NCBI GenBank assembly: GCA_024516035.1
Contig: CM044961.1
Coordinates: 6,259,515-6,323,514, forward strand
Length of the DNA: 64,000 nt
From: Bactericera cockerelli
Taxonomy: Eukaryota; Arthropoda; Insecta; Hemiptera; Triozidae
Direction: 5' to 3'
Positions 19,855 through 30,164 of this stretch are shown in pieces. The notes below the pieces were generated by a model, which saw only the letters and a program-made list of their open reading frames with translations, was not told the origin of the DNA and did no database searches. The number at the start of each line of letters is the position of its first letter. Positions within the stretch are counted from its first letter, which is position 1. Both the position numbers and the translations under genes were made by a program.

Positions 19855-20250
19855 TTATCTATACTTCAACCGCAACCTCCTCTCTCCCCCCTCCTATCAT
19901 TGTACCCCTGCTTCTCCCCCTCCCATCATTGTACCCCTCCTCCTCTTCCTCTGTTGTCTCTATCTTATCTATTCTTCAACCACAACCTCCTCTCCCCCTC
20001 TCCCATCATTGTACCCCTGCTCCTCCTCTTCCCCCTCCTCCTCCTCCTCTGTTGTCTCTATCTTATCTATACTTCAACCAAAACCTCCTCTCTCCCCCCC
20101 TGCCATCATTGTACCCCTGCTCCTCCACCTCCCCCTCCTCCTCTTCCTCTGTTGTCTCTATCTTATCTATTCTTCAACCAAAACCTCCTCTCTCCACTCT
20201 CCCATCATTGTACCCCTGCTCCTTCCCCTCCCCATTTCTCACGCTGGAAT
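19855..20250 (+). repeat. CT-rich tandem repeat, about 100-bp unit, four copies
   Basis: Each unit opens TATCTTATCTATnCTTCAACC and runs through ACCTCCTCTC, CCCATCATTGTACCCCTGCT to CTTCCTCTGTTGTC; starts fall near 19853, 19960, 20058 and 20159. All three plus-strand frames stay open across it and give proline/serine/leucine-rich repeats, which I attribute to composition. Confidence 0.8.
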
Positions 20251-20359
20251 TTCCTGTTCATTAATTTATTATTTACGTGATCGCACATCCTACCACATGG
20301 AGAAGAAAAACAACAGCCAAACAAATTAGCAGCGCAAAGTTAGAGAACCAAACACGTAC

Positions 20360-20712
20360 GATAACCCTTAGAAAAAAAAAATCTGTCGTAAACATCACAC
20401 GACTTTCCTCACCCCGTGAAAAGAAGTCGAATTCCGCCACTGGTAACTCAACGGTAACAACGGTAACGGTAGCCAAAGATCAATGCCAAATTCGTAATCA
20501 GCACTTCAAAATCATTTAATTTGATATGTCACAACCCCCTTCTAGGATGAATAGTAAAAAAGCTAGTCAAAGCGGAACCCCCCCCCAAAATACCGGAAAA
20601 TTGGGGCCGAGGTCCGAAAAGTTCATGATTCGTCCAGCAATGTGAAACTGGGTAGGTCAAATTTTCGACGAATACAATACTTTCCTTATTATAGGATAAG
20701 GAAAGTAAAAAA
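20360..20712 (+). repeat. repeat J copy, internally deleted
   Basis: 5' part CATCACACGACTTTCCTCAC, GAATTCCGCCACTGGTAACT, AATTCGTAATCAGCACTTC, AAAATACCGG; then it jumps to the 3' end TGGGTAGGTCAAATTTTCGA, CGAATACAATACTTTCC and ATAAGGAAAGTAAAAA. Relative to 54770-55392 about 300 bp of the middle is missing. Confidence 0.75.
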
Positions 20713-20747
20713 GAAAAGAAACCAGGGTGAAGAGAAAGAAGAACACT

Positions 20748-20943
20748 TTTTGGGTTTAACTTCGCTTTCAACTACATGGTCATATTGGTCATATCACGAC
20801 AAACCTGCCACCGACATGAACCTTACCCAGCTTGGGTTGGGCCGGTAAAGCCAGCATCACGCTCCCGAAAGGAACAGACATTCCTGTTAGAAAATTCTGA
20901 TTTGTGCATCACAAAGTCTTCACATCGCGCCATTGACGCTGGC
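20748..20943 (-). repeat. SINE family E copy, diverged head
   Basis: Antisense tail GTTTAACTTCGCTTTCAACT, core ACCCAGCTTGGGTTGGGCCGG, CCAGCATCACG. The head ends in CGCGCCATTGACGCTGGC, the 5S helix I end, but the middle is replaced by sequence carrying AGGAACAGA and AAATTCTGATTTG, similar to the family D linker. It may be a D/E mosaic. Confidence 0.65.
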
Positions 20944-20944
20944 T

Positions 20945-21365
20945 AAAATGTCTATGAACAAATAACCCAGGAACAAGAGAGAAAATAATCGCCAATTTGG
21001 ACTGACATAGGTCCAAATCTAAACATATAAACATAATTGACTTTTGAAGGACCAAATCAAGACATTATGTAGATGACTTCTCATGGTTGAGCGGAAGAGC
21101 GCCACTAGGAGACATAAAGACAGAGAATAAAAACAAAAAACAATAACAAAAGAAAATTTGATATCTATAAATAATTGTCGTGCCATCTATTTGCCAGAAT
21201 TCGCAGACAACCTTTTTTGCGAGAAAGTCACAAAGCAAAATATATTCACAAAAATCTAAAACAAAGAACAACTCGAAAAAATATTTGACACTAGTCCACA
21301 TGAAAAGATGAATGTGATTTTTGAAATTGGAGAAAAATATTTTTTTTTTGTATGTTTTTTTTGGG
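20945..21365. other. AT-rich stretch, no gene seen
   Basis: Nothing recognised beyond A-rich tracts. Confidence 0.35.
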
Positions 21366-21369
21366 TTGA

Positions 21370-21520
21370 ATTTTTCTTTCCAACTGCATGGATCACAACG
21401 GGGGTTTTACACTCCATTCGCTGTAAACTCACAAAGCAGATACTCAAATTAAACTCACCCAGCCTGAGTGGGGCCAGGAATAGCCAGCATGACGAGGGTT
21501 TGAATTTGAATGGTTCGAAT
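21370..21520 (-). repeat. SINE family E copy, truncated head
   Basis: Antisense TTTCCAACTGCATGG, ACGGGGGTTTTACACTCC, CACCCAGCCTGAGTGGGGCC, AATAGCCAGCATGACGAGG; it stops before the 5S C-box. Confidence 0.7.
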
Positions 21521-21544
21521 ATTTTTTTTCAGCCAAATTGTAGT

Positions 21545-21740
21545 TGTGAAGAGATTGCCAAAGGCATTACTCCGCTCTTTAGTTAGGACATCAGTATACA
21601 TTTTATCTCTGTTGTTTATCTTTTCATTTCTTGTTTATACCTATTGTTCTAAATTTTGTATTTTAATTATTATAATTACTTATATGTACAATGTACATTG
21701 TACAATTATGTCCTATTGATAAATAATTAAATAATAATAA
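21545..21740 (+). repeat. SINE tail module H
   Basis: GTGAAGAGATTGCCAAAGGC, CTTTAGTTAGGACAT, T-rich body, a TATCnATAAATAA end and (ATA)n. It lies next to, but in the opposite orientation to, the E copy on its left. Confidence 0.68.
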
Positions 21741-22141
21741 TAAAAAAGTTGTGATTAACGCAAATATGACAACTTTGCTAACTTTGACTGGATCGCCGAA
21801 ATGGAAATAACACAGGCAGCAGAGAAATTTACAACAGGAACTAAACAACATAAATCCCTCAACAACAACAACAAGAACATACCTAAGCAACAGGAAAAAC
21901 ATGTTGATAATTACCAAGGGAAAAACTTTACCTGTGGAAATGTTCAAAAGTTTCTGAATTATTTATTTGGGTGAAAATTGTATCCAGAAAGCTACGCTAA
22001 ATTAGTTGTTCACTCACTCCACAAGGGATTGTGTTTTAGGGAAAACATACAAAGGCGAAAATTCATTCGCATAGACAAAAAATCCCTTCACAGGCAAAAA
22101 GACGTCTGTCCCGGTAGCTTAGTTGGTTGTCTCAGTCAGCT

Positions 22142-22358
22142 TAGAAGCTTAGTCAAGTGGTTAAGGCGCTACTCTGATAATCCAGATAGCGTAGGGATCC
22201 GTTGGTTCGAATCCCACCCAGTGCATGAATTTTTCCTCATTTATTTGAGTTTGTGACCACATAATAATAAGACTATGAGAGTTAGTTGGTAGAAAATGCT
22301 TTGAGCATCAACCTCGCCTGGTGGTTACCTTCCACTTCACTAAAGAGTGTTATTATTC
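22142..22358 (+). repeat. SINE family A copy, full length
   Basis: Box A TTAGTCAAGTGGTTAAGGC, box B GGTTCGAATCCCACC, full body and GTGTTATTATTC end. A short family F-like head piece (CTGTCCCGGTAGCTTAG) lies just before it at 22107. Confidence 0.87.
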
Positions 22359-22504
22359 TCAGATTTCAACATGTAAAAAAAAACCTTAGCGAAAGTTGAC
22401 CTTGAAGTTGACGCACGAACATCCGCCCTAGAGGAGAATCGAACCTGCTACCTGTGGGTCAAGGTCACCTCCGTCCACTTATCAGTTGTAAGGTCACGTG
22501 GTCA

Positions 22505-22940
22505 AGAGAGAAAGAGATAGAAGGTTTAATCTGTTGGAATTATCTTGTTCAATTTACGTAGAAAAAGATAGAGGATTTAATCTGTTGGAATTATCTTGTT
22601 GAATTTACGTAGAAAGAGATGGAGGATTTAATCCGTTGGAATTATCTTGTTGAATTTACGTAGAAAGAGATGGAGGATTTAATCCGTTGGAATTATCTTG
22701 TTGAATTTATGTAGAAAGAGATAGAGGATTTACTCTGTTGGAATTATCTTGTTGAATTTATGTAGAAAGAGATAGAGGATTCAATCTGTTGGAAATATCT
22801 TATTGAATTTACGTAGAAAGAGATAGAGGATTTAATCTGTTGGAATTATCTTGTTGAATTTACGTAGAAAGAGATAGAGGATTTAATCTCTTGGAAATGT
22901 CATGTTGAACTTACGTAGAAAGAGATGGAGGATTTATAAT
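22505..22940 (+). repeat. 51-bp minisatellite, about 8.5 units
   Basis: The unit reads GTAGAAAGAGATAGAGGATT, TAATCTGTTGGAATTATC, TTGTTGAATTTAC. Unit starts are 51 bp apart (22558, 22609, 22660 and so on). Copies differ at few positions (TAGAGG/TGGAGG, CTG/CCG), with variants shared by neighbouring units. It ends in an (ATA)n tract at 22935. Confidence 0.93.
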
Positions 22941-23295
22941 AATAATAATAATAATCGCACGTCAGAGTTCAATGGGATTTAATATCACATTGACTTTAAG
23001 AAGTTTCTTGAGTCATCACATCATTCACACCGATTAATTACAATTGAGTTTAGGTCATACTCAAAGTCTTGACCGATGATCTGATGGCTAAACGTGATCA
23101 GCTTGACATAGTGGTTCTCAAAACTGGCGGAATAGAATGTGGCCATCAGTGCCATCAGTATAAAATGATGTTCCTCACTATTAGTACTATCAAGACCACG
23201 AGACGATGTTATGGGCGTTTTACTGACATTATTTTTTCAAAAATACATGAGTATTTCAAGCAAAAAGTTTGTTCTAGTATTTTTACTCTCCTTAT

Positions 23296-23600
23296 CTATA
23301 ATAATTTATAATAAGGAAAGTATTGTATTCGTCGAAAATTTGACCTACCCAGTTTTTTCACATTTCTGGACGAATCATAGCCTCAGGATACCAAAAAAGT
23401 TGTTTTCGGCCATTGGTCTGTGCGTCTGTATGTGAACAAGATATCTCGAGAACAGTAAGAGCTAGAAACTTAAAATTTGGTATGAAAGTAGATCTTATAT
23501 ACCACACGAACCACGAAACTTTTGGTTGAAATCGGCCGCAATCTGCGGACGCAGGACCGCAAAAAGTGTTTGCGTATTTATAAACAGCAAATTTTGTCTG
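23296..23600 (-). repeat. repeat J 3' half
   Basis: Antisense: ATAATAAGGAAAGTATTG, TCGTCGAAAATTTGACC, CATTTCTGGACGAATCATAG, GGATACCAAAAAAGTTG, then GATATCTCGAGAACAGTAAG. It is collinear with the right half of 54770-55392. Confidence 0.75.
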
Positions 23601-24637
23601 AGCACTCTCTCAAGCAAGGTATTGGCCAATAATATTAAAGGAAATCATGCTTCAGACCATACTCAAACGGCGTTTTCTGTTCATAAATACGGCTGTTAGA
23701 GTTTGGTGATGAGTCTCAGTAACTCAAACTACTGAGTTTGGTCTAATCGGGCAGTGTAAATTATGATAATTTGAGAGCTACTGCTCTCTAGGTGACCAAG
23801 TACCTCGCGAGGATATCCTAGACCTGAAGTTCCGAGCTGGGAATCTGAGTCAAGGTGAGAAAGCTTGCAAGTATCGTCCCTGTAGAGGCAAAACTGAAGT
23901 CTTAGGACAGAATAATGAAACAGGATTAGATTTAATCTAAGTAGACACTATCACTTAAATCAGGCTAACTTCTCACTTTTCTGTTTATACTAATCCCACA
24001 AAAGAACTACCGTTAAAAAAAGGGCCAAGTTCCAGAACTCCTATCCAAAAAGGTTTCGCCAATGAATGCAGTGATATCTTGTTTGCGGCCAAGTTATCTT
24101 GGTACTAAACTATTTCTTTTATTAAAACTCGTTTTCTGTGTTCCTCATTTTGTATGTTTTTAACTGCAAACTATCCTCTAACTTGGCCAGTTTTGGTCCT
24201 TCTGCTGGTTATATTGTCATTTTGTATACATATAGTAATAATATTCCATACAACCGATGGCATAAAACAAGATTCTTCAGATGGCCGAATGTTTTGCTCC
24301 AGCAGGGACGATACAAGTTTAACAACTCTTTTCTTGATGACTTTCAAACTCATCGAAGACAAGTCACACTATTATGTGATAACTTTTTTATCTGATTGCT
24401 ATTTTTTTTTATCTTTAGATCCATTATTATTATTATTTATTTTATTATTATTACTATCACCGAGAATAATTAACTACCTACATGATGTATGAAATGGCAC
24501 GAAATAACTCCCATCGTAGTTAAATAGTTAATTCACTGTTTTTTATGCAGAATTTTAATTTATGTTGAACTTGTAAAAATAATCTATACTTCTCGTGAAA
24601 TACAAGGCCTTGGAACGATAGAGTCACTGACTCATTG
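23600..24637. other. spacer left of the Ty3/Gypsy element
   Basis: Open frames at 24138-24492 on both strands have no recognised family match. AACTTCTCACTTTTCTGTTT at 23967 is a dispersed motif also found at 44276 and 56632. Confidence 0.4.
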
Positions 24638-24641
24638 ATAG

Positions 24642-24861
24642 TGTAGAGGGTAGTGAGTTGGAATGAGAAGGCACTGTTCAGATTGATTTAGAAATATATT
24701 TGTATACAGTTTTAGTTTCAGATTAAGATTAAATGATAACAATTTGGTTTGGGTACTCATTACAATGTAGATAAATGTGAAAGTGAGAAGTTCATTTAAC
24801 AAACATGAAAAGATAATAGTACTGCACTTAGTATGACACGGCGATCACGGCGCACGCTACA
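24642..24861 (-). repeat. 3' LTR of the Ty3/Gypsy element
   Basis: 220 bp with TGTAG/CTACA inverted ends. I see only two base differences from the other LTR (TTCAG/TTTAG and GTTTTAG/GTTCTAG), which indicates recent insertion. Confidence 0.93.
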
Positions 24862-24905
24862 CACTCCCCTGCCAGTGATGTAATCACGATTCATCGGTGT
24901 GGGGA

Positions 24906-26032
24906 TTAGTTCTGGAATCTCTTGGGGAAGTGGACTCTGCGGCCGGATCGTGTCGTTATACTGGTTGGTTGAAGCGGGGGGCTGCGGCTGGTGCAATCTG
25001 CCTGGTGCTGTGGTGGGTCGGCAGTGTCGGTCATGGTGTAGGCTGGCTTCAGTCGATCAATGGTGACTGTGGTGTATTTTCCATTGATGTCAATCACGAA
25101 CGTTCGGGAACTTCTCCTGACGACTGGGTAAGGTCCGTCGTATGGCATCTGGAGGCAGCGTTTGGAAAACTCTCGGCGGATGAAAACTTGGTCTGCGGTG
25201 TAGAGGTCCTTGAATATGAAGTGGGACTTGTCACCGTGCTGTGTTCCGCTGACTGGTTGGAGCTGGCGCATGTGGCTGCGAAGATCTTTTACGAACTCTG
25301 TTGTGGGGTCTGGATCATCTGTCTTGGATGTGAGGAACTCGCCGGGAAGTCTGAGTGGTTCACCGTAGACGAGTTCTGCGCTGGATGCCTTGAGATCGTC
25401 TCGCCATGCTGCTCGGATTCCAAGTAGGACAGTAGGGAGGATGTCTGTCCAGCGGTCGTTGTGGTGGCATTTGATTGCGGCCTTAAGCTGTCTGTGGAGT
25501 CGCTCGACCATTCCATTGGCTGCAGGATGATATGCCGTGGTGCGGAGGTGCTGTGAGCCGGTGAGTGTGCTGAGCTCTTTGAACAGGTTGGACTCGAACT
25601 GTCTGCCTTGGTCGGTGGTGATGCGGAGTGGAGTGCCGAACCGTGCGATCCAGTGAGTGTAGAATGCCTTGGCGACGGTGGAGGCTTCTTGGTCTGGGAG
25701 CGGGATCACTTCTGGCCATCGTGTGAAGCGATCAACCATAGTGAGACAGTACCGGAATCCGTCTGAGTGTGGCATGATGATGAGGTCCATGTGCACATGT
25801 TCGAATCTCTGCGTTGGTGGAGAGAAGGAACCGAGTGGGGCCTTGACGTGGCGAGTGACCTTGGATCGTTGGCAATCAGTGCAGGCTTGGGTCCAGCTGC
25901 GGCAGTCCTTGGAAATGAAGGGCCAAACGAATCTCTGCTGTGCGAGTTTGACTGTAGTGTTGGTGCCGGGGTGCGATAGCTGGTGTACCATGTTGAACAC
26001 AGTGCGTCGGAAAGGTCGGGTGATGTAGGGCC
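24906..26032 (-). pseudogene. Ty3/Gypsy integrase domain (pol 3' part)
   Basis: Integrase inserts the element cDNA into host DNA. Reading on the minus strand, it starts abruptly at [14 protein letters not shown] just inside the deletion junction. It then has the zinc-binding HX3H (HQLSH) and CX2C (CTDC), and the catalytic D (HMDLI), D (TTDQGRQF) and E (GMVERLHRQLK); the last two are 35 residues apart, the DD35E spacing. The C-terminal part ends near FPKRFQN. The frame itself is open to the stop. It is called a pseudogene because the deletion puts it out of frame with the upstream protease/RT. Confidence 0.88.
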
Positions 26033-26040
26033 TTGCAGTC

Positions 26041-27097
26041 GGTGTTCTTCCTCTGAGTTGGAAGCTACGAGGACATCGTCGATGTAGGGGAAACAGAAGT
26101 CTAAGCCTCGAAGAACTTCATCCATGAAGCGTTGGAATGTCTGGGCTGCGTTGCATAGGCCAAATGACATGTAGGGGAACTCAAACAGGCCAAATGGGGT
26201 GGTGATTGCAGTCTTGCAGATGTCTTCCTCGGCTACTGGGATCTGATTGTAGGCTCGGACGAGGTCTAGTGTGGTGAAGATTGTTTTGCCTTGAAGAATG
26301 TGGGCGAAGTCTTGTATATGTCTCACCGGATACTGATCTGGAATGGTGCGGGCATTGAGTCCTCGATAGTCTCCGCAGGGTCGCCAGGTGTCGGCTTGCG
26401 GCTTCTCGACCATGTGGAGGGGTGCAGACCATGGACTGTTGGAAGGTCGAGCAATGCCTAGTTGTAACATTGCGTCGAACTCCTTCTTGGCGGCCTTGAG
26501 CTTGGCTGGTGCGAGACGCCTTGGTTTGCTGGCAACTGGAGGACCGGGAGTTGTCTCAATGAAGTGCTTAGTGTTGTGACGGATGATGCCTGGAGTACCA
26601 TCGGGGCGTGTGATGTCCTTGAACTGCTGGAGGAGCTGGTGGTACCGAGAGGCTTTGGAGACTGTCTTGACTGACGGGATATTGGATTCAGCAACATGTC
26701 CTTGGGCAGTGAGGTGAGTGGTCCCATCAAGTAGTCTGTGGTTCCGTAGGTCCACTAGCAAATTAAAATGGTGGAGGAAATCTGCGCCGATGATTGGCTT
26801 CGAAACATCTGCTACTACGAACCGCCAGGTGAAGTCGCGCCGGAGTCCAAAGTTCAGTGACAAGGTGATGGTGCCGTAGGTGTTGATGTCCGTGGAATTG
26901 GCTGCGGACAGGATGTAGTCGGTCTTCTCACGTCTACCAGGTGCTGCAGAACGTGGGAAAACGCATAAGTCGGCGCCAGTGTCAATGAGGAACTGCAACT
27001 TGGTTGAATGCTCTGTGACGAAGAGACGGCGGGGCGTAGGACTCGACTGAGAAGCCGTCATGATCAGCGGTCCGTGGCGTTTCCCTGAAACTTGCAT
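26041..27097 (-). pseudogene. Ty3/Gypsy protease and truncated reverse transcriptase
   Basis: Protease with the active-site [12 protein letters not shown] is followed by [74 protein letters not shown] and the catalytic box [10 protein letters not shown]. About eight residues after YIDD the sequence jumps to integrase in a different frame, so the RT connection, thumb and RNase H (several hundred residues) are missing. The frame overlaps the gag fragment by about 30 bp in the -1 register, as expected for a frameshift-expressed gag-pol. Confidence 0.9.
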
Positions 27098-27558
27098 GGC
27101 TGCTCACATTTCTTTGCTTGGGGTCCAAAGCGCCAGTGGTACCAGCAAGTGTCTGTGCGTGGCCTGGAACTGCTGCGGCCTCGGGACTGGGAACGGCTCT
27201 GGTATCTGTCACAGGCTGGGGATTGACTTCTGCTCTGATGGTTAAATCGTAGTGATGCAACTTCTTGACGGAGACTGGCAATTTCTTGACTGAAGTTGGC
27301 GGCAAGTTGGTTAAATTTGAGGGCAAGTATGTCATCAGCCCTTGGTATTGAAGTTTCTGAGACTTGGGGCACGAATGGGCGAGTAGCTTCTGCGATGTTG
27401 TCTGCGTGAGTTGCGAGCTCTGTGAGGTTCTTCTCCTCAGGCATGGTTGAAGCTTGGTAAGGGCCAGGAACTGCTTGGCTAGGGCTGGGAGCTGCTGGAG
27501 GTTGGCTGGTTGCTGGGGTTGAGCTGCTGGAGGTTGGCTGGTTGCTGGGGTTGTTGTT
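27064..27558 (-). pseudogene. Ty3/Gypsy gag remnant, capsid deleted
   Basis: It retains a proline/serine/glutamine-rich N-terminal leader and the C-terminal part: MPEEKNLTELATHADNIAEA, an arginine/serine-rich stretch (SRSQSRGRSSSRPR) and the terminal [20 protein letters not shown] motif typical of gag in animal Ty3/Gypsy elements of this lineage (family knowledge). The central capsid region that should lie between leader and ELATHAD is missing without a stop codon, so a short fused protein remains readable. The 5' boundary is set at the primer binding site. Confidence 0.75.
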
Positions 27559-27577
27559 CAGGTCGGGGTCACCACTT

Positions 27578-27797
27578 TGTAGAGGGTAGTGAGTTGGAAT
27601 GAGAAGGCACTGTTTAGATTGATTTAGAAATATATTTGTATACAGTTCTAGTTTCAGATTAAGATTAAATGATAACAATTTGGTTTGGGTACTCATTACA
27701 ATGTAGATAAATGTGAAAGTGAGAAGTTCATTTAACAAACATGAAAAGATAATAGTACTGCACTTAGTATGACACGGCGATCACGGCGCACGCTACA
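27578..27797 (-). repeat. 5' LTR of the Ty3/Gypsy element
   Basis: 220 bp, same ends as the 3' LTR. On the minus strand the primer-binding-site-like sequence TGGTGACCCCGACC begins two to three bases downstream of its boundary. Confidence 0.93.
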
Positions 27798-27835
27798 ATA
27801 GGATAGGTTAAGCATAGAGACAAAAGTTATATAAT

Positions 27836-28084
27836 ATTACTAGCGGGCTGTCGCCCGTTTTGCGGGCCGAGGCATGGCCGTGAAAGCAAAAAATCCTTTT
27901 TCGCCAATGGCAGGTGTTGTAGTGGGAGTTTCGAAAAAATCCCGTCTTATTGCACATCTAGACTATAAGACAAAGCTACCTACCAAATTTCAGCTTCCTA
28001 GGACTTACGGTTTGGGCTGTAGAGCGATGATCAGTCAGTGGTCAGTGGTCAGTGGTCAGTGAGTGTCTTTGACATTTATATATA
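27836..28084 (+). repeat. 245-bp dispersed repeat beginning ACTAGCGGGCTGTCGCCCG
   Basis: Near-identical to 45034-45282 (four or five differences, including copy number of an internal GTCAGTG unit). It starts with a GC-rich hairpin-like GCGGGCTGTCGCCCG, contains AAGCTACCTACCAAATTTCA, and ends in (TA)n. ATAATATT at both edges may be a target duplication. The superfamily is not recognised; the short frame it carries (62 codons) is not a known protein. Confidence 0.85.
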
Positions 28085-28267
28085 TAATATTATAACTGTC
28101 TAACGTAAATTATCTGGCTACTGAATTGCACATAGCTTTTTTTTTAATGAATATTTATTTAAAGAGAAGACTGTACCACTCAGAGTCCTAGCGTTACTCA
28201 TAACTTGTTTGGTGAATTATACTATATATATCTCCCTTGCCTTTATCCCATATTAGCTTATGTTGCT

Positions 28268-28588
28268 TTTGGGGTCGGCATTGTTCAACCTCATGGTTGA
28301 GGTTGGTAGGGTGGAGCACGTTTTTTATGGCTGGATGCCCTTCCTAACGCCAACGATTCTATTTGATTTAACGTCCTGGATTAGGACGGGGGTTTTACCC
28401 TCCATTCGCTGGGAATCGTACCAGCTACCCACATTAAGCTCACCCAGCCTGGGTAGGGCCGGAAATGGCAGCCTCACGTGTTTGGATGGAACAGAATTTT
28501 CTTCGAAAAGTCTGCCCCGCCGGGAGTTGAACTCGGGAACTCTGGACTACGGGCAGTAGTCACAACCATTACGCCACGGAGGCTGCCC
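28268..28588 (-). repeat. SINE family D copy, full length
   Basis: Antisense: tail CAACCTCATGGTTGAGGTTG, GGCTGGATGCCCTTCC, core CACCCAGCCTGGGTAGGGCC, linker GAACAGAATTTTCTTCG and tRNA-like head (GAGTTGAACTCGGG, TTACGCCACGGAGG). Collinear with 2176-2490. Confidence 0.85.
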
Positions 28589-28645
28589 TTTTGGTGAATT
28601 ATACTATAAATATTTAAATTCATTAATCTTTTCAAATCCTGAGGA

Positions 28646-28850
28646 TCAGCTAGGATTTGGATGAGTTACCATTCAAATTCGAACCCTCGTGATGCTGGCT
28701 ATTCCCGGCCCCAATTAAGCTGGGTGAGCTTAATTTGAGTTGCTTGGTTTGCGAGTTTCCAGAAATTTCAGGGGTAAAACCCCCGTCGTGACATGACCAT
28801 ACAGTTGAAAGTTCCTTTAAACCAAAAAACAAAACAAAAAACACCTAAAA
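28646..28850 (+). repeat. SINE family E copy with poly(A)-rich tail
   Basis: C-box-like GCTAGGATTTGGATGAGTTA, GAACCCTCGTGATGCTGGC, core GCTGGGTGAGCTTAATTTG, AAAACCCCCGTCGTGACATG, ending in an A-rich tail. Confidence 0.75.
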
Positions 28851-29017
28851 AAAATAAAAATCTCTGAACTTCTGCATCAAATAGACAAATATTATAAAAG
28901 TCTCAGATGTCTCAGATGACATTGTAATTAAAAGGTCAAGTTAATCAAGAATATTTTTCAAAGAACTTTGGTTTGGAATTTGGACACTATTTTTTTAAAA
29001 ATCACATTTCTATTGAT

Positions 29018-29196
29018 CATAATCGCGATATCACAACTACTCAAACTTGCCTTACTAATTTTGTGGTTTAACTTGGGACTTGAACCACCGACCGTCAGAT
29101 TACAAGTTTTGCCGCCCTCGCTGGACGTTGCTTAACTTCGATGATCCTACGAGAACGGGTGCATTCAACGCGCCATCGACGCTGGCAAAAATTGCA
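29018..29196 (-). repeat. chimera of a 5S-rRNA-like head and SINE family B
   Basis: On the minus strand the first about 84 nt (29196-29113) read as the 5' two-thirds of 5S rRNA: GCCAGCGTC .. GTTGAATGCACCCGTTCTCG, GATCATCGAAGTTAAGCAAC. At GGGCGGC they pass into the second half of the family B tRNA head (box B CGGTGGTTCAAGTCCC) and the B tail. The join lies inside both RNA-derived heads. Confidence 0.75.
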
Positions 29197-29589
29197 TAGG
29201 TTTAATACAAGTTAAAAATTGCAATTGTGAAACAAAATCTACTAGCACTAGCAAAAGTACTTGTAGATTTGTAGATTTTTAACCTTTATTTTTATTCCAA
29301 GCGTTATTGTGCCATTATGACATAAGGGCCATAGGGTTCCTGATCTAACTATGATTTAAGCGGGGAAAAAATCATTTTAAAAGTGACTATACAAAAATGC
29401 ATCAAAAAATGCAAATAAAAATTGCACAAGGAAAAGCAATTTTTGAACCAAATTAGGGCAAGAAGGTCCCACGGGTGGACCAAAGCAATTTCTACAGTTA
29501 AAACGGTAACGATGAAAAAAATGACAAACGTAGACAGGGTGTCACAAAAGTTAGTCGAGGAAATTTTCGTGGACTTTTTTGTTGCTATC

Positions 29590-29690
29590 TATTCCCGACC
29601 CAATCCAGGCTGGGTGAGCTTAATGTGGGTATAGCGGTATAGCTGGTTGGTAAGTTTCTAGCCAATGGAGAGTAGATCCCCCGTCCCGAA
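29590..29690 (+). repeat. SINE D/E core fragment
   Basis: CCCGACCCAATCCAGGCTGG, GTGAGCTTAATGTGGG, CCAATGGAGAGTAGATCCCC with a duplicated GCGGTATAGCTGG. Confidence 0.6.
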
Positions 29691-29729
29691 CCTGAGATAT
29701 TATGTTTGTATAAGTTAAACAAAAAAAAT

Positions 29730-30005
29730 AATAATTATCTTTTGATCTCCAAAGATAATAAATTCATACTGTAAATTCAAAAAATAATTGTCAGAATTTA
29801 CAATAATAATTTTAATTGTAAAGTCTGATAGTTATTATTGGAAATTCAGAATTTACAACAGCAATAATAATAATAACGATTATTGTAAATTTGGCACCTC
29901 CACCACCTGTAAACTCTCTAATTTTTGAAAAAATTGATAATTATTATTGTAAATTCAGAATTTACAATAGGTAATAATAATAATTATTGTAAATTCTGCA
30001 CCTCC
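29730..30005. repeat. repeated short palindromes of AATTTACAATAATAATTATTG type
   Basis: TTTACAATAATAATT, ATTATTGTAAATTC and AGAATTTACAATAG recur about six times in alternating orientation, so the segment can fold on itself. Confidence 0.7.
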
Positions 30006-30164
30006 AACTGACTGGTTAGTTGGTTACTCCCTGTCAACAGATTATTATTCCGCTCCAAAAGTCGGGCCACACAGTGTTGACTCGAGTCCTTAAAGTGAAG
30101 AGGACGAGTTTCCATAAACATCCCGAGGAGAGGGTAAACACGATTAGTGGAGGTGCAGAAATTA

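Larger units (their letters stand above)
24642..27797 (-). mobile_element. Ty3/Gypsy LTR retrotransposon, internally deleted
   Basis: Two direct 220-bp repeats starting TGTAGAGGG and ending CGCTACA enclose gag and pol remnants read on the minus strand. A 4-bp ATAG duplication flanks the whole element (24638-24641 and 27798-27801). The domain order is protease, reverse transcriptase, integrase, the Ty3/Gypsy order. At 3156 bp it is well short of a complete element: the capsid part of gag and the RT connection/RNase H are gone. A primer-binding-site-like TGGTGACCCCGACC follows the 5' LTR and a purine tract (AGGGGAGTG) precedes the 3' LTR. GC content inside is clearly higher than in the flanks. 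Confidence 0.92.

Noticed and set aside
19900..20329. Three overlapping proline/serine-rich plus-strand frames of 106-126 codons
   Set aside because: They are explained by the approximately 100-bp CT-rich tandem repeat.
22505..22940. CRISPR-like array
   Set aside because: The units are contiguous and nearly identical with no unique spacers, and the window is eukaryotic; it is a minisatellite.
24138..24492. Overlapping plus and minus frames next to the Ty3/Gypsy element
   Set aside because: No recognisable domain, no splice signals and overlapping open frames on both strands; left as unassigned.
24897..25427. 176-codon plus-strand frame
   Set aside because: A shadow of the minus-strand integrase frame of the Ty3/Gypsy element.
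29113..29196. 5S rRNA gene
   Set aside because: Only part of 5S is present, it runs into a tRNA-like SINE, and other copies carry the SINE core and poly(A); no tandem 5S array is present.
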